Source: Heliocybe sulcata (taxonomy: Eukaryota > Basidiomycota > Agaricomycetes > Gloeophyllales > Gloeophyllaceae). Taken from it: a stretch of DNA of 64,000 bases. The stretch's first letter is position 1. Each line of letters begins with the position of its first letter. A program made the translations under genes and the position numbers. Where the stretch lies: positions 1,150,004 to 1,214,003 of the forward strand of contig ML213510.1 of the NCBI GenBank assembly GCA_004369045.1, given 5' to 3'. This document shows positions 23,263 through 37,000 of the stretch, in pieces. The notes under the pieces were generated by a model. That model did not search any database. It saw only the letters and a list, made by a program, of their open reading frames with translations, and was not told the origin of the DNA.

Positions 23263-25656
23263 CTACATAACCCTCGAAGCAAACTTGCTTCGCCTGCGGA
23301 TCGCGGGCCCATACCGGAAAAGAATCTAAGAAGCATAGTCATCTGAGAAATCCCATCACAGAATGAAAAAGATCTGGCTCTCACAAGTGGGATCGGGATC
23401 ATGAGCACTGCGATCAGCGCGAGGAGCGTGCTCGACCATTTGTATGTTAGCCGGTGGTACATTTGTTGGGAGAAGAGGGGGAAGGCCATCGCGGCGAGAT
23501 TGCCTAGAGGTGGATCGTAGTTGATACTGAGGAAAGTGGTAGTAGGGTAGAGGCTTACGGCATAGACTCTGCCCAGCTAGTGCAGACGAAGCGAAAGGCC
23601 CATAGCTTCATGGCAGTCAGGGCGTGCGACGACACCAAGCTAAGGGTTACTCACCAGTCCGCCAAGTAGGAGAACACGGCCAGATACATGACGAATAACG
23701 CCCACATAAACACCTACCAACACGGTAAGCTTCATCCAAACGAGTGGATTACTCGTTACTTACGACAATGCCAACCGCAAGGCCGATCCAGTAGACAAAG
23801 GAGAATGACGACCACGCGTATATGAAGAGCCCCACGGGGAACAGGACACCAGCGACACAAGCGCAGTATAAGCGGGCCTCCGGGCCCCGCACCGAAACGT
23901 ACCTCCTAGTACAACGGAAAGAAAATCAGAGACAGTGGAAAATATTGACAATTTTGCGAACGCACTGGTACAGCCGCTCCTGGTATAGATTCATCAGGAA
24001 TCCGAACATGGTCCCAATCCTGCATGTTCATGAAGCGTAAGACTCGGCCTTGGCTGAGGTGGCCTACGTACGTCATTGTAAGGAATACGAGCCCGACTTC
24101 GCCTGAGTTGAAGTGATGGAGTGTCGTGAAAATGGGTGAAATAGACCTGACGGAGAATATCAGCACTAGACGTTCAGGAGCTACATAGTACAACGCACTC
24201 GATCATGCCGTAAAATATACCCCAGGCGAAACCAATCCATAGCTGACTCTTCCGTGAGTATGACTCAGGGTGCATTAACCAGCGCTTACGCTGAAGCTCA
24301 TAACAGCCGGTTCCGTAACCAGAAGGACTGCTCTCTATTAGCACGGATGAGCAATAAATGATGTAGGGGCTTACCTATGGGCCGCGTGCAAGAGATCATT
24401 ATGAGGGTGCGCAGACTCCCTCGTTCATCCTCCGCTCTAGCGCGGTACCGATGATTACCAGTTTCCTTCCTAAGCTTCTTGGCGAGCCGGGTCAACAACA
24501 CCGCGGAACGTGTCTCTTTCATTAATAAGGGTATCATGAGGACATATACCCCAGCAACGCTTCGGAGATCTGACGTGAGCATAACTAAGACAGACCATAA
24601 TTCGTGGTTAACTCACATTAGCGAGACCCATTGGATCCAGCGCCACTCTAGGTGCGGATTCTGTTCGATCCAGCCCGTGCAAGCCGCTCCTAAGCCTGAT
24701 GAAGCGATCGCAGCGAATGCAAAGATGGACATGGGCAGGCCACGCCTTGTATACATAGATCCAAGTCAGCAAGGAATATAAGTAGATACTGCTACCGATG
24801 ATAGACGTACTCGTGTGGCGCCCAAATGTCTGCGACGGTGCCACCCACCATGGTAGATCCCGTTGACCCAAAGGCACCCGCTAGAAATCGGGCTACAATG
24901 ACAGTCTGGATATTCTTAGATCTGCCGACGGAAGTTTATTTCAGCGGTGTAATGCGAGGAATAGATGGCTTACAGAGCAATCATCAGGTGCATGAGCGCA
25001 AAACCGAGAGCAGAGACTATGTAGAGCGGTTGTCGACCGAATTCCTCGCTGAAGGAAGCGGTCACGAGAGGCACTAGGCTGAAGCCCAGGGCGTAGACCG
25101 CCAGCCCAATGGTTGCTTGGAAATTAGTGCAGTTCAGATCGCGCATCATTGACGGAAATCCGGAGTTGTACGTGGAGGCAGCAGCAGCTGGACTCAACAA
25201 ATTGACGTCGGCATTCAAGTTACACAAACAGACACCAGACGATACCTGATAGTCCTGTAAAGAAAGACGCGCAAAAGGTGATCATCCATTTTCGCCTCCG
25301 AGAGAAATTGGCGGGATTTCGTGGATCGTCTTTCTCAAAATCTACCTGTACTGACAGTCAGACTCCTCATAGCATAGTAGAGAGGTGGAAAAGCAAATCA
25401 CATAAATGGGATCGTTCCCCTCTGACGGCTGTTTCTCAACGTCAGAGTGGTGATGGTGGTCCCGATGGTGTACGAGGTCGCTGAATTGACGCGTCAAGCT
25501 TTCGTCCACTTGCTCGTCGTCAGGAATATCCTCTGGTCGGATCCGGGGGTCCACGGCATCCGCTACCTCCTCCACGCTTTTCACAGCCAAACCTTCATTG
25601 TGCAAGGCTTCCTCTCTAGGATCACTTCTGAGAGTACTGGTTGGAGAAGCAGCCAT
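23263..25656 (-). CDS. MFS transporter, DHA1 (drug/polyamine:H+ antiporter)-type
   Basis: A 12-helix plasma-membrane transporter of the major facilitator superfamily; drug or polyamine export is typical of its relatives, the true substrate is unknown. It has about 12 short exons. The first (from the ATG at 25654-25656) encodes an acidic cytosolic leader with a His run. Next comes DFEKDDPRNPANFSRRRKW, the usual pre-helix-1 motif. Then follow SSMMRDL...TIGLAVYALGFSLVPL, FGRQPLYIVSALGF (a motif-A-like loop), GSTGSTMVGGTVADIW, and later FASSALAGQSLCRNLAAMAFPLF, all characteristic of fungal DHA1 carriers. The last exon ends ILFRYGPAIRRRSKFASRVM at the TAG 23263-23265. Not every exon edge was placed. 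A downstream intergenic stretch separates it from TE sequence at 26 kb. Confidence 0.85.
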
Positions 25657-27221
25657 AGTCGAGAGGAGAGGGAGCAGGCCTAGCCGCGACGCTTTGGATC
25701 ATTATAAGAATGTTCGGCGCCATTAATTGACGACACGACCGAAGGTGATCACAACAGCGCTGAGGTCCGAGCAGGCTGCTAACGAGCGGCTTCGCGGCAG
25801 AGGCGGCACCGCGGCATACGGCCGGATTGACCAATGAGATCCTTGCCGAGTGGGTTTGATGATTGGGCACAGCAATGCCGTCAAAGCGACAGAAGATCAT
25901 AACCAGGTCACTGGACGCCCTCTGCCTCTCCGATCACCACTGGCAATTCGCGAAGGCTCCAGCGTCAACAAAAGTCAAATGGGTGGATACTCCAGGCAAC
26001 GGGAGCATTTCATGGAACATACCACGCACGATGCATTTGGCCAGCGATGCTTCGATAGCACTTGCTCACATCAGGAAAATGCAAAAATATCTTTCGGCGA
26101 TCTTTCACTCTTAGTCGGGTGAAAGTGGCTGACAAAGACCCAAAAAGAGCGGCATCAAAAATAAGTCAAGTTTTTCTTAGCGCTATCCTTGCATGGGAGT
26201 TTCCCATGCATCAGACGTCGAGAGCTTATTCTCATACAGGACTTGCGCGGAGGTCTTAACCTGCTTAGCCAACTTATGTACAGTTTCATCGGATCTTTTG
26301 TTATTCTTATAGACATATTCGGGATCTTACCGTCAAACTTAGCTATCTTATTTTAGCCTTTTCAGCGGCAAAGACAATCCAGAAGACAATCTAAGTTTAC
26401 CGAGACCGGCCATAAGGCAAGGACAAGCCAGGAAAGAATGCTTAAGATGCGGAAAGTTTGGACCAAGATAGTGATTAAGCCGGAAATAATACATATGGAA
26501 GTTCCAAAAGACATGCTAAGGGCAGGCAAAAGTCGCGAGGCAGCACAGCAAAATCACAAAAAGAATTCAAGGAAGTACAAAGAGTGAACCAGACTCGTCA
26601 TGGAAAAGGGCAAAAGACTCGAGCAAGATACAGGTAAGACAAGTAGAAAGCATGGACAGTCCGATGAGATTCATGTAAAGATCTTCTGAGAAGTCTCAAA
26701 TTTGGGGAAAGACATACGCGATCGTCATGAAAGTATAGAAAGTCTATAGGACTCGAGATAAGGCACATCCCAAGAAACCTTGAAGACTGGCGAAAGTACT
26801 GTGTGAGTGCAAGAGTTCGGAATAGATCGCCAGCGAGAAACATACAAAGTACACCCAAAGACTGAGCGAAGAATGCATAGGCTTAAGAGTTGACACAAAG
26901 GACAGACTGATTGACCGCAAAGTAAGGCCATGTTGATACGAAGTATGCGTATTAGAGGAATACACAGAGCCGGGAAGATGTTGCCATTGTTTGCGCCCTG
27001 ATACTATGGTAGGTCGCATAGCAAGAAAGAAGGCATGTTTGCAGATCATAGAGATTTCAAGATATAGCCGCTGGTCCCAGATACAAAGATGACTGGGCGT
27101 GTTGTACATGAGAAAGCCATGGGTAGTGGCGGGCATGACTGGGCGGCACCAGACGGTGTCGATATGACCCAACATAGATGAGAAGTTGAAGATGTTTGCG
27201 AGAGAAGATCCACGTACCAGA
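25657..27221. other. MFS promoter passing into AT-rich repeat-like sequence
   Basis: The first ~400 nt should hold the transporter promoter. From about 26.1 kb the base use changes to purine-rich, stop-rich sequence with short direct echoes such as AGACTCGAG (near 26.61 and 26.75 kb). I take this as old repeat or transposon flank. No terminal inverted repeat could be fixed by eye. Confidence 0.4.
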
Positions 27222-30200
27222 TTACTTCCTGCGGCGGACAGCAAGAAGCGCCCTCTCATCTTCATCTGAATCATACGCCTCCAGCCCCTTGTAGTGTCGA
27301 GCAACGCCGCCTGCAATCTGTACAGCAGACTGGATGAGGTCACCAATCTCCGTCCCGTCCAGTTGCTCAGCGCATTTTGACCAACCCCGGGTCTTCTTGC
27401 CGTAATCGCCAGCACTGAAGCTACTGCCAGACACGTCCTCATTGGTCTTGCCCCGGGTAGCCTTGTCTGACAAGCCTCCGTCGCGTACATTACTGGGAAG
27501 GACCTTCACCTCACCTGTGTTTAACACTGTTACTTCCTTCCGCTGCCACTTTCGTAAGATCCGCTCCACCTAGAAGGATCCGTGAGCATGGACCTGTATC
27601 CTTGATAGACTACCTACCACGCATGCAGCAAGGCCGATAGCGCCAACTGGGGCCTTATCGCGTCCTTGATGTACAGTAGCAGAGATTGGGCATATGGTGG
27701 CCTGCTTCACAATGGAGTAGTGGAACGCCAGGGTCCTGACAATAAGGGCACCTTGCAAGAGGCCATCCCAGTCCTATTCACTGTGAGATAACACAATTGC
27801 GATTATGAATAAGGCCTACCTGAGGGCTGCCGCTGCTGTTGGTCTGCGCAAAGCTGAACTTATAGTTCTTCACCGCATCCGCGGCATATGCTTGACGTTC
27901 ACTGTATGTCGTAAATTTTCCTTGCTGTGAGTTCCAGTATGCTTCCAGCACTTGAATAGCCGCATTGCCTAAGCCGTTTCTCCAGTCATGAAGTCTCTTA
28001 TGCGTCTAGAAATGAGATATTAGTCCCGGGATAAGATATACTAGAGCTGAAGATACCATGGTATAGATCGCATCCTTGGCCTTAACCTGATATGTGCCAT
28101 AGTCGTCACGGAAAACGGAGTTATAGACCTCTTGCAACACCGGCACAAAATCTTCATCACTGATTGTCCAAGGGTCGCGGTGGGTCGCCACATAGTTATA
28201 GACGGTGGGTATGAACATTTTGTTCCAGCGAACGTCATGCCCGATGCCACCAGGTAGGTCGGATATGGTAACGTGCTTCTTCTTGCGTGAACCTGACTCG
28301 TCAGTTGCTTCGCTGCGAGTTTCGCAATCCAACTCCTCTTCATCAAAGAAATCAACGGTAGTGGGACTGCGGGACCGTCCATTCATGTCCACCACTTCGG
28401 GAGTGCTAGACTTAATCTCACGCTTCTTCTGGGCCTGCCTCCTCTTGGATGTCTGTATGCCCCATGTGGTGAGTGAGACGGTCGAACTGCAAAGCCCTAC
28501 TTACCACTCTGCTCGGAATTTTCTCCTCGTCGGAATGCTCATTAACACCAGGCACCATCTGTAACGCATCATGGAGTCAGCGATAGGCAATGCACCTGGT
28601 ATAATTATCTCACCATGTCAGTGGTCCGCCTGACTAGGTCAGCGGGCAGGGGCACCGGCTCCCGTTCAATGGAAGCAGAGACGACACGGGTGTTGCCACC
28701 TACTTCCGGTTGACTCTCGTGAGTATCACACCTGTCTTGAGGTGCAATGCGATGGTCATGCAGGTCATTCCTGTGGTCATGCATGTTAATGCGGTGGTCT
28801 CGAGAGACACCTTGAGGATTGTCATGTCGCTCTTGAGAGACATGGCGGTGGGTTTTGATGACACCACGGCGGTTTTGAGTGATGCCTCGACTCTCTTCAT
28901 GATTGTCTCGTCGAGCTTGAGCATCCTCACATGGGGCTTGGTGCATGTTGCTGCGACTCTGAGCCATGCCTCGCCTATCCTGAGCAACATCACCTGTGCC
29001 TCGAGAGCCGTCCAGGCTGTCCTGAGCAATATTGCAGAGATCTTGACCGACACTGTGCATATCCCAACGCTCGTGTCGACCCTGAGGGAAGTCACGCCTG
29101 TTGTGAAGGCAGTCTTGGAGCTCATCGCGCCAGTCCCGACCGCTGCTGCGCTGCTCGAAAGGAGTGGGAACATGTTCATCTTGACGTTTTTGAGGTCTCT
29201 GGTACTCCTTCTGAGTAAGGAGCCGGCTGTCAGCGTGGTACGGGGGCCTCAATTCAATCACATCACCCACAACATTGGCAGTGCTGCGCTCATCTCTGGG
29301 GTATCGATGCTGACGTAAATGGTCTTCATCATCATCAGCATAGTCGATGTGATGTCGCCTAGGCCTCTGATGAGCAGCAACTCCACGCTCTTCATCCTGA
29401 TGGTTGCCCAGATCGCGGCTAGAGTCTGAGTCTGAGTCTTCTATGTTATGAGTGCCCTCCTTGACGGCCAATGCCTTCTAAAGCTAGGATCAATTCTATG
29501 CCGCTTATGTATCAGGTGAACCTCAGGCTTACTGATTGAGCGGTGCGTGCTGCCGGAGTCTTCAGAGGGGAGTGCAGTGCAGAGTAGTGTTCCACATCCT
29601 CGTCACCACTCTCCAAGAAATTGGAGTCAGTCCAGAGAGCAGGGTGGCGGTCAGGTACTGATCCATCGTCCCGTGTGGTGGTACTTGCGCTGGGAGCATA
29701 GCCATGCACATTGAGACGTGCAAGCAGTGTCGGGGTGGCAGCCAAAGAAGCCCGACGAACCGACTGTACCAGTGGTGAATGACTCGAGTGTCCATCAAAG
29801 CTTCGTCTCGCAGGCAAATCATCCAGATGTTTATTACGGACTGGAAAGAAGTCGACGCAGGCAGAGATAGCTTTCCCAGGCTTAGTAGCTCTGGATAGTA
29901 TCGTGTGAGTATACGCTTCACATGACTGTTACAAATTAAGTAACACTTACCACGGCGTGCCCTCGTCCTCTTCTGACACGGGAGTCCTACCAATACGATC
30001 ACCATCTCGCAGTGCCACTTGCTCCTGGCTGGTATCATCAGTCTGAGCCAGTCTGGCTTTCTTGGGCTGTGTAGCTTCGGTAGAAAGGTTTCCGCCCAAC
30101 CCAGACATTATCGACAACTCCATTTGCGTTAGGGAATTATCGCTCAGCATACTGATGTCTGAACTCGGGTCAAGAGTGCCATGTTTGTCAACAGCGGCAT

Positions 30201-30744
30201 CAGCCAAGGGGATCTCTGGGGCATTGCCGCTGGCGGCTCCGACAGGACCACTCAGACGTGGTGGTTGCAGCTGTGCAATGTTAGTAATACGACCTTGATT
30301 TTTGTTGGCTACATCCTGAGCTAATTTCTGCTCTAGATCAGCGACCTTCTTGGCGGCTGATGTCTCATCTGCCAAAAGGACTTCCTGGGTGTACTGCAGC
30401 TCCGTAGAGTGCTTCGACCTTGTAGCAATGCTCCTGCCAGAACGACTGCCTGTCTTTGCGTTGGCCTTTCCAGTGTCCATCTTTGCCTTTGCTGCATCCT
30501 TCTGGGCCTTGGCCTTATCTTTGTCCGCCTGCTTCTGTGCTGCTTTGAGCCTAGCTGCTTCCTTCTTCTCATCGGCCTTTCGTTGGCACTCGACCTTTAA
30601 TGCGGCGTCATCAGCTTCCCTCTCTGCTGCAGTCCTACGTTTTCTCTTCTTCGGCTCTTCAAGTTGGGTGCCCTCTGGCTCCAGGAAGGTTTCTGGGTCC
30701 AATGGAGGAGGACGCACCACTGCAGCCTTTCTGGCTCGAGGCAT
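27222..30744 (-). CDS. TE-associated protein: Lys-rich leader plus helical C-terminal domain
   Basis: A multi-exon gene that I place by open frames, not exact junctions. The likely start at 30744 gives MPRARKAAVVRPPPLDPETF, then a Lys/Ala/Glu coiled coil (KADEKKEAARLKAAQKQADK) and Ser/Asp-rich sequence. The middle (28.6-29.5 kb) is Arg/His/Asp-rich, with short degenerate repeats such as HDHRND/HDHRIA. The C-terminal third looks folded: WNKMFIPTVYNYVATHRDPW, LQEVYNSVFRDDYG, LGNAAIQVLEAYWNSQ, GALIVRTLAFHY, and ends VERILRKWQRKEVTVLN. This shape recalls the DUF6532-like proteins found beside Agaricomycete transposons, but I cannot confirm the domain. The junction near 29.9 kb is uncertain, so the gene may be damaged. 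It is head-to-head with the Plavaka transposase and probably part of the same element. Confidence 0.5.
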
Positions 30745-31020
30745 GGCGTTCAAGTTTAGGGTGGTGAACTCAGGCTTTTGGCTAAGCAGAGAGACGATGG
30801 TGGGTGCGTGAAGGCAAGAGTGGTTGAAGTTCGAAAGTTCAACTTGCTTACTCATTCAATTCATCAGCGGGCACCTAATAATTGAATTATCCGATGGGCT
30901 GGATTTTGGTGAGTCCGCGTGGCGTCGTCTCTCGAGATTTTGCTAAGTCCAAATTCCCAGGCTGTGTTTAGTTGCTCTCACTCGCTTTTGTCTGTCATTA
31001 GTCTTCCACCAATCGTTATG
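30745..31020. promoter_or_regulatory. Bidirectional promoter inside the Plavaka element
   Basis: A gap of 276 nt separates the companion-gene start and the transposase start. If the minus gene begins at its upstream in-frame ATG (30855), the gap is only 165 nt. No clear core element is visible. Confidence 0.35.
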
Positions 31021-34000
31021 AGCTCGACTTCAAATGTATTCCTCCCTTATGAACATGAAGAAACATCCTCCTTATGCTGCTCAGACTGCAGAAAAGAATT
31101 CCGGAGCTTGGGAGGTTTGACAAAACACCGTCAGACCTTTCATCCATATTGACCGTCTGCAGATGCTGCATATGCCCCTACCACCTTGGGGACACTGTCC
31201 CAGACATTATTCAATGTACATGGCACCATTCCTACTAATTTACAGTCTGAAGGGCCTTCTGTATCATCTGCGCAGTCAAGATTGCCTCAGACTATCATGT
31301 CGTCACCTCGCGCTCATGATTTCATACAACAAGGTCTTAACCCTGTGCTACAAGAGGACCTCCCGGCACCTCTACCACCGCCTGCTATAGCATATGACCA
31401 CACATCCTCTGCGTCGCCTCAGCAAATGGCCGTAGAATTTCAGGTTTCAGACTTCGTGACGCCATTCCGCCGTCAGCCTGCTGGTAGCAACGCAGACAAT
31501 TCTCTCGAGTGCTCCACGCTTTTCACACCTTCTCCCTTCGCTCGGCATCCAGATTTCAACTCGCCTGACAATGTTTTCCATCCTGACTTCTATGACTACG
31601 ACGACACAAACCCGTTTGCTCCCATCACGGAGAGCGATCAAGAAGATGATGTATTCACGGATGAGGAGCTGCAATTAGACGCTCCCTACACCATGGCGCC
31701 TGATCCTGTGTCTGACACAGAACAGGATTTGATCCCGGAAGAGCCTGACGATTCTGACATGAGGCACGAGATGGAGGACCTGAACTGGGACCCGAAGGAC
31801 GCAAACAGGAGCAGGCACAAGAATATATTTGAAGACGAGGTCGAGGATTCACCAGAGGATGACGCTATGAGCCAGAAGACAGGTGCAGAATCAGAAATGG
31901 ACGAGGAGGAGTATACGCGAGAGGATGAAGGCATGGACGAGGGTGCTGATGGTATACGCGCAGGAGAGAATGCGGATGGGAGGCTGCATGCTGTGGACCA
32001 CAATTACGGGGACGACAGCGGGAACAATATGCACCACGGCTATGAAGAAGAGAGCGGAGATGCGATGGATTGCAAACCAGAAAGAGGGTGCGGAGATCCT
32101 ATGGATTGCGGCCTCAACAGGGAAGTACCGCTGCGCGCATATGGACAAGAGGTACCCCGTCACCATCCCCTGAATATCAGTGCCAGACTGGCACAGAACC
32201 AGCTGGCGTGCGAACCTGGGCAAACTTCACCAGCGTGCCAACAAGAGGAGCGTACCACCGGATTCCACTCTCGGATGTCTGCTGAAGACAGAGGGGCAGG
32301 CCCTCGGGATCGGAGTGTGGCCAAAGAGCCAGTTGTACATGCTGGACCAGCCCCGGACCGTGTCGTAATTCTGACACATCCCGACTTGAATGGTGCGATC
32401 TCTAGACATGTTTGTGACCTTGAAATCTAACTTATTGGTTGCTAGGGACTCCCTGCGATGCGAAAGGCAACCCTTTACTATCCAGGGAAGCATATCCCCG
32501 ACCATCCCCTTCCTCGTCATCTTGCTCGACACCTTCTGTAGCCTCTGTGGACAGCGCCCCATATCCACCATCAAAACGCCTGAAGTCCAATCCATGGGAA
32601 CCATTTGATGACAGAGAAGGTTTTGAACTCGCTGAATTCTTCTTTGCCGATGCGAAGATGTCAAAAAGGAGAATCAATAAACTGCAAAAGCTGTGGGCAA
32701 CACGGCATGGGGGAGACTCTCCCTATCTTGATGCCGCCCATATGTACAAGGTGATAGATTCTGCCAAGCTTGGAGAGGTGAAGTGGAATTGTTTCGATGT
32801 GGATTATCGTGGAGAAAAGCCCTCCGGGACTGTCCCTGACTGGATGTCCAAGAAGTATGAAGTCTGGTATCGTGATCCGCTTGAAGTGGCCCGGCAGATG
32901 CTCTCCAATAAGGACTTCAATGAAGAGATCGATTACTGCGCTAAGCGGGTATTTAGAGATGGCATCCGGCAATGGCGTGACTTCATGTCAGGCGATTGGG
33001 CATGGGAGCAGTCGGTGAGCATATTAGCACTGGATGAACCACAAATTCTGATCTGGATCAGTTGTATCAGACTATCATTGCTAAGGATCCCAATACGCAC
33101 GGATCGATGTTTGTTCCCGTCATCCTTGGTAGTGACAAAACCACCGTGTCTGTTGGTACGGGCGACAACGAATTTTACCCATTATACATGATGCTTGGCA
33201 ATCATCACAATGCCGTCCGCCGCGCGCATTGCAATGCCGTCGCATTGATTGGCTTCTTAGCTATTCCGAAAAGTGAGGTTTATCTGCATTCAATTCTACA
33301 ACATGGACTCATATATGGATGTAGCGACCCGAAAATACAAAGATTCTGTCAAGTTTCGGAAATTTCGACGCCAACTATTCCATGTCTCACTTGCTCGCAT
33401 ACTTGGATCTCTGAAGCCAGGCATGACGAAGCCCGAAGTTACAGCTTGCGCTGACGGGAACTTTCGGCGTGCGATCTATGGTTTGGCAGCGTACATTGCT
33501 GATTACCCGGAACAAGCATTGTTGGCCTGTATTGTTCAAGGGTGGTGCCCCAAGTACGTCTCAGTTTCTGTGGCTTGTGAAAGAATCATTCTTATGCATC
33601 TATCAGGTGTCTTGCAAAGAGCAGTGAGCTTGGTGGAGACGGACCATGGCTTCCACGCTCATGTGAACATATCGAGGAACTCATCAAATGCTTTGGACTT
33701 GGGACCTTATGGGACGAATATGGCATTGTTGGTGATATCGTGGTAAGCACATCTGCGTGAATTGGCTTCTGCAATCATTCCTTCATTCTATCACTCTGTT
33801 GTTTTCTATCTTTCTTCTTTTATTCTCTGCTGAAGTCAAGGTCTGCTCAAAGTTGGTGAGGTCTTGAGCTCACATATCCGTGGTTGCCTGCGCACTCTCC
33901 ATCCGCTCGCTACAACATCCGTTGGACTTCTATACAGCACCTGGGTCATGAGCGCGTGGCCTTGCACTGTCCATCACAGCTACCTTTAGGCAACCATATC

Positions 34001-37000
34001 TACTTCCCCCTCGTACACCACTGCAGGGTCAAAGAGCCTAGTCCTGAATATGAACACCTCGCTGCTTCTCACAAGAAAAGTTCGGGTGACGATATCAGGA
34101 CGGGACAAGCAGGGTCCATGCCTGGTGTTACTCCCGTGGCTACCGGCATTGCTCCTTCTTTCCAATGATATACCAGCAATGGCTAGAATTAGAGTATGAT
34201 CCTCGAGCGCAGGTCATATCATAGCCAACTAATGCGTACTTGTGTTTGCCTTGTGTCGACCTCTTCTCGAGATTCAGCCTGAAGACCGCTCTGGAACCAT
34301 GCTATTGCTCCCTGTATACAATCTGGCGTGGTACGATACTCCTGAAAAGGCGACCAAACTCACAAATGGATTGAGATGCCTCAGCTATGATGCAAGGTAT
34401 CCACTTCAAGGCAGTCGGTTTACTATAGGCGACTCCATAGTCAGAGTATCTTTATCCCTTGAGTCACGATGGTGTGAAGATGCTCTGCCATGTGCCTTCT
34501 ATGCTCCGCCACGCTATCATCATTGGAGGTCACCGAAGATCAAGGATACAAGCTTATATTCCAGTACTAGGCGACGTACGGACTGCGACCGTGACATCTC
34601 CGCTAGCCCTCCAGACCCCCAAGGTCTCGCGCGAATGAGCTCTCCTGCCATGGCCTCTCTTGAGCTTCCGTCCCCTCTGCAGGACATTAGCAATCAATCG
34701 TCTGTGTCAGATGCTATGACCGCAACATCTGAAGTACTGTTTCACTCGACCAACCGAGACTCAGTCAACTTCGAAGCTGAGCATCCCATGGACGCAGAGG
34801 AGATGCGCATGTGATGGGAACTAGGTCCTTTAGCCGCCGGTCTGGATAACGCATACCTGGGACTTGCCATGACCCAGCTCCGTAAGTACTGTAATAAGTC
34901 CCATTGCATGCTGCGGCTCATTTTGATGTTAACTTAGAGTCAATCCTGACTGAAGTGCGCAAGGAATGGCCACTCGAAAGTTCACTGTTCTACTTCATGC
35001 CAGCAAAAAAACATGTTACAATACCGGGTATGTGCCGTACCTATACCCTTATTGTACTGCGTTATTGACGCTCACTGACAGAAACGCCTCTTGTACCACA
35101 AATGCCAAAGTTGAAGGGCATGTTCTCACCCGTCACGCCAACCTGGGAGCCTGGTCAAACTGCCAAAGATTATTACGTGGAGTGCCTGAAACGCTACCTC
35201 ATCGCCGTGGTTGCTAGATGCGGGCTACCCGGAACCGCCCTGGATGTTATAGTGTGCTGTCTCCAGGCCCTTCGGCCCATCGTGCAGAAAGCTCGACAAG
35301 AAGCACTCGGAGCTGCTCCCATCAGGCTCGTCAGGCCGTGGAGCTCCTTGATCATTTTCCCATCCTTTGTGCTCTGCCCGTATCGTGCCCTTGCCGCATG
35401 TGTCATGTACGCCACGAAGTTGTACAGCCGCTACATTGTCTGGGTTCATGACCTGAGCCACGGAAGTTGGGGATCCATTACCGGGCTCACTCTCGACGAG
35501 TTGAACATGGTGTATTCGGTTGGAGCGGAACTGGATCTGACTTGGGTGGGCCCAAGTTAGGATATTTTCTTCCAATTCAAATCACAATGAAGATGCCTGG
35601 GCAAATATTGGCTGCGTCTGATGGTCGAGCTGCGTTATCCCTGCGCGCATCATCATTTTGTATTCACGGGCAATACTACGCAACTGTACTGTCGAATGCT
35701 GGATGTTCGAATATGTTGGTGCAAACCACCGGTACCTTGATCAGTAACTGTGGCGAAACTACCCTGGACAGCTCTAATCGTCTTCTTGCCATTATGCACA
35801 TCAAAGAATACTCGAGTACTTCATAAGCACTCGTCGCCAGAGTGCATGTTGTGAATCACTCCCTAATCCCTCAGCAATACTAGAGCTGCGACAGGCTGAT
35901 GCACTCATCAACGGGAGCGTAACCTTGTGACTGCTGCTCCCTCAGGGTGACTTCTTACGCAAGCCTTGTGCGCCTCGTCCCGGATTTGCCTGGGTCAATG
36001 GGCACTGTTTGCGATACTAACTGAGACTGTTCTTTCCTTCACTAATTCCATTTTGATCTTTATCCTTTCTCATCATATGCATGTTTCATGTTTGTTCACA
36101 CTTACGGACTTCACTAACGACGCAATCTAGCCCTTCACAAATGACTTTCCGCGTGCAGACATTCATGAACTCATTACTCCCGACATTCTCCACCAGCTCA
36201 TCAAGGGCACGTTCAAGGACCATCTCGTAGACTGGGTTGGTGAATATCTGGCATCTAAACACGGTAAGGCAAGATCAGAAGTGATCTTAGCCCAGATTGA
36301 TAGGCGGTATGAAACACTTCTCTCAACTGCACAAACATACTTACGTGGTCATCTAGCATCAGAGTTGTCCCGCCATTTACTGGATTGCGAAGGTTCCCAG
36401 AAGGTCGTGGATTCAAACAGTGGACCGGCGATGATTCAAAAGCATTAATGAAGGTTTGCCTGCAGTACTTTTCATCAATGTTATGTCCTCATACCGCATG
36501 TCAGGTCTATCTTCCTGCCATCGATGGTCTGATACCGCGTGACATGGTCCGCGCTATACGAGCCTTTCTCGAGTTCTGTTACATTGCCCGCCATGATATC
36601 CACACTCCGACAAGCCTCAAACAACTACAGGAAGCGCTGGGTCGTTTTCACAGGTACTGAGCGGCCTTCTGGGATGCAGGAATTCGCATCGACTCCCTGC
36701 CTAGGCAACACTCTCTCGATCATTACTACCATGCTATCATGGACTTTGGCGCCCTCAACGGGATATGTTCATCAATTACTGAGTCAAAACATATCAAGGC
36801 AGTTAAGGAACCTTACCGCCTTTCAAATAGATTCAAGCCTCTCCGCCAAATGTTGCTCACAAATCAACGACGTGACAAGCTTGCTGCTTGTCGCGTAGAC
36901 TTCGAGAGCCGTACACTGCTCCCCCAATCTCACAAAGGTAAGTATAATCTCCAATAGGATATATTCTCGCTGTAGCTCCAGTTCACTAGCAAAAGGACCC

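Noticed and set aside
26430-26480. Short CCHC-like motif (ECLRCGKFG) that could be a relic of an LTR-element gag gene
   Set aside because: Only one half of a zinc knuckle is present and nothing else of such an element is recognisable around it.
28710-29318. Long plus-strand open frame of 202 codons
   Set aside because: It is the antisense shadow of the Arg/His/Asp-rich repeat region of the minus-strand gene.
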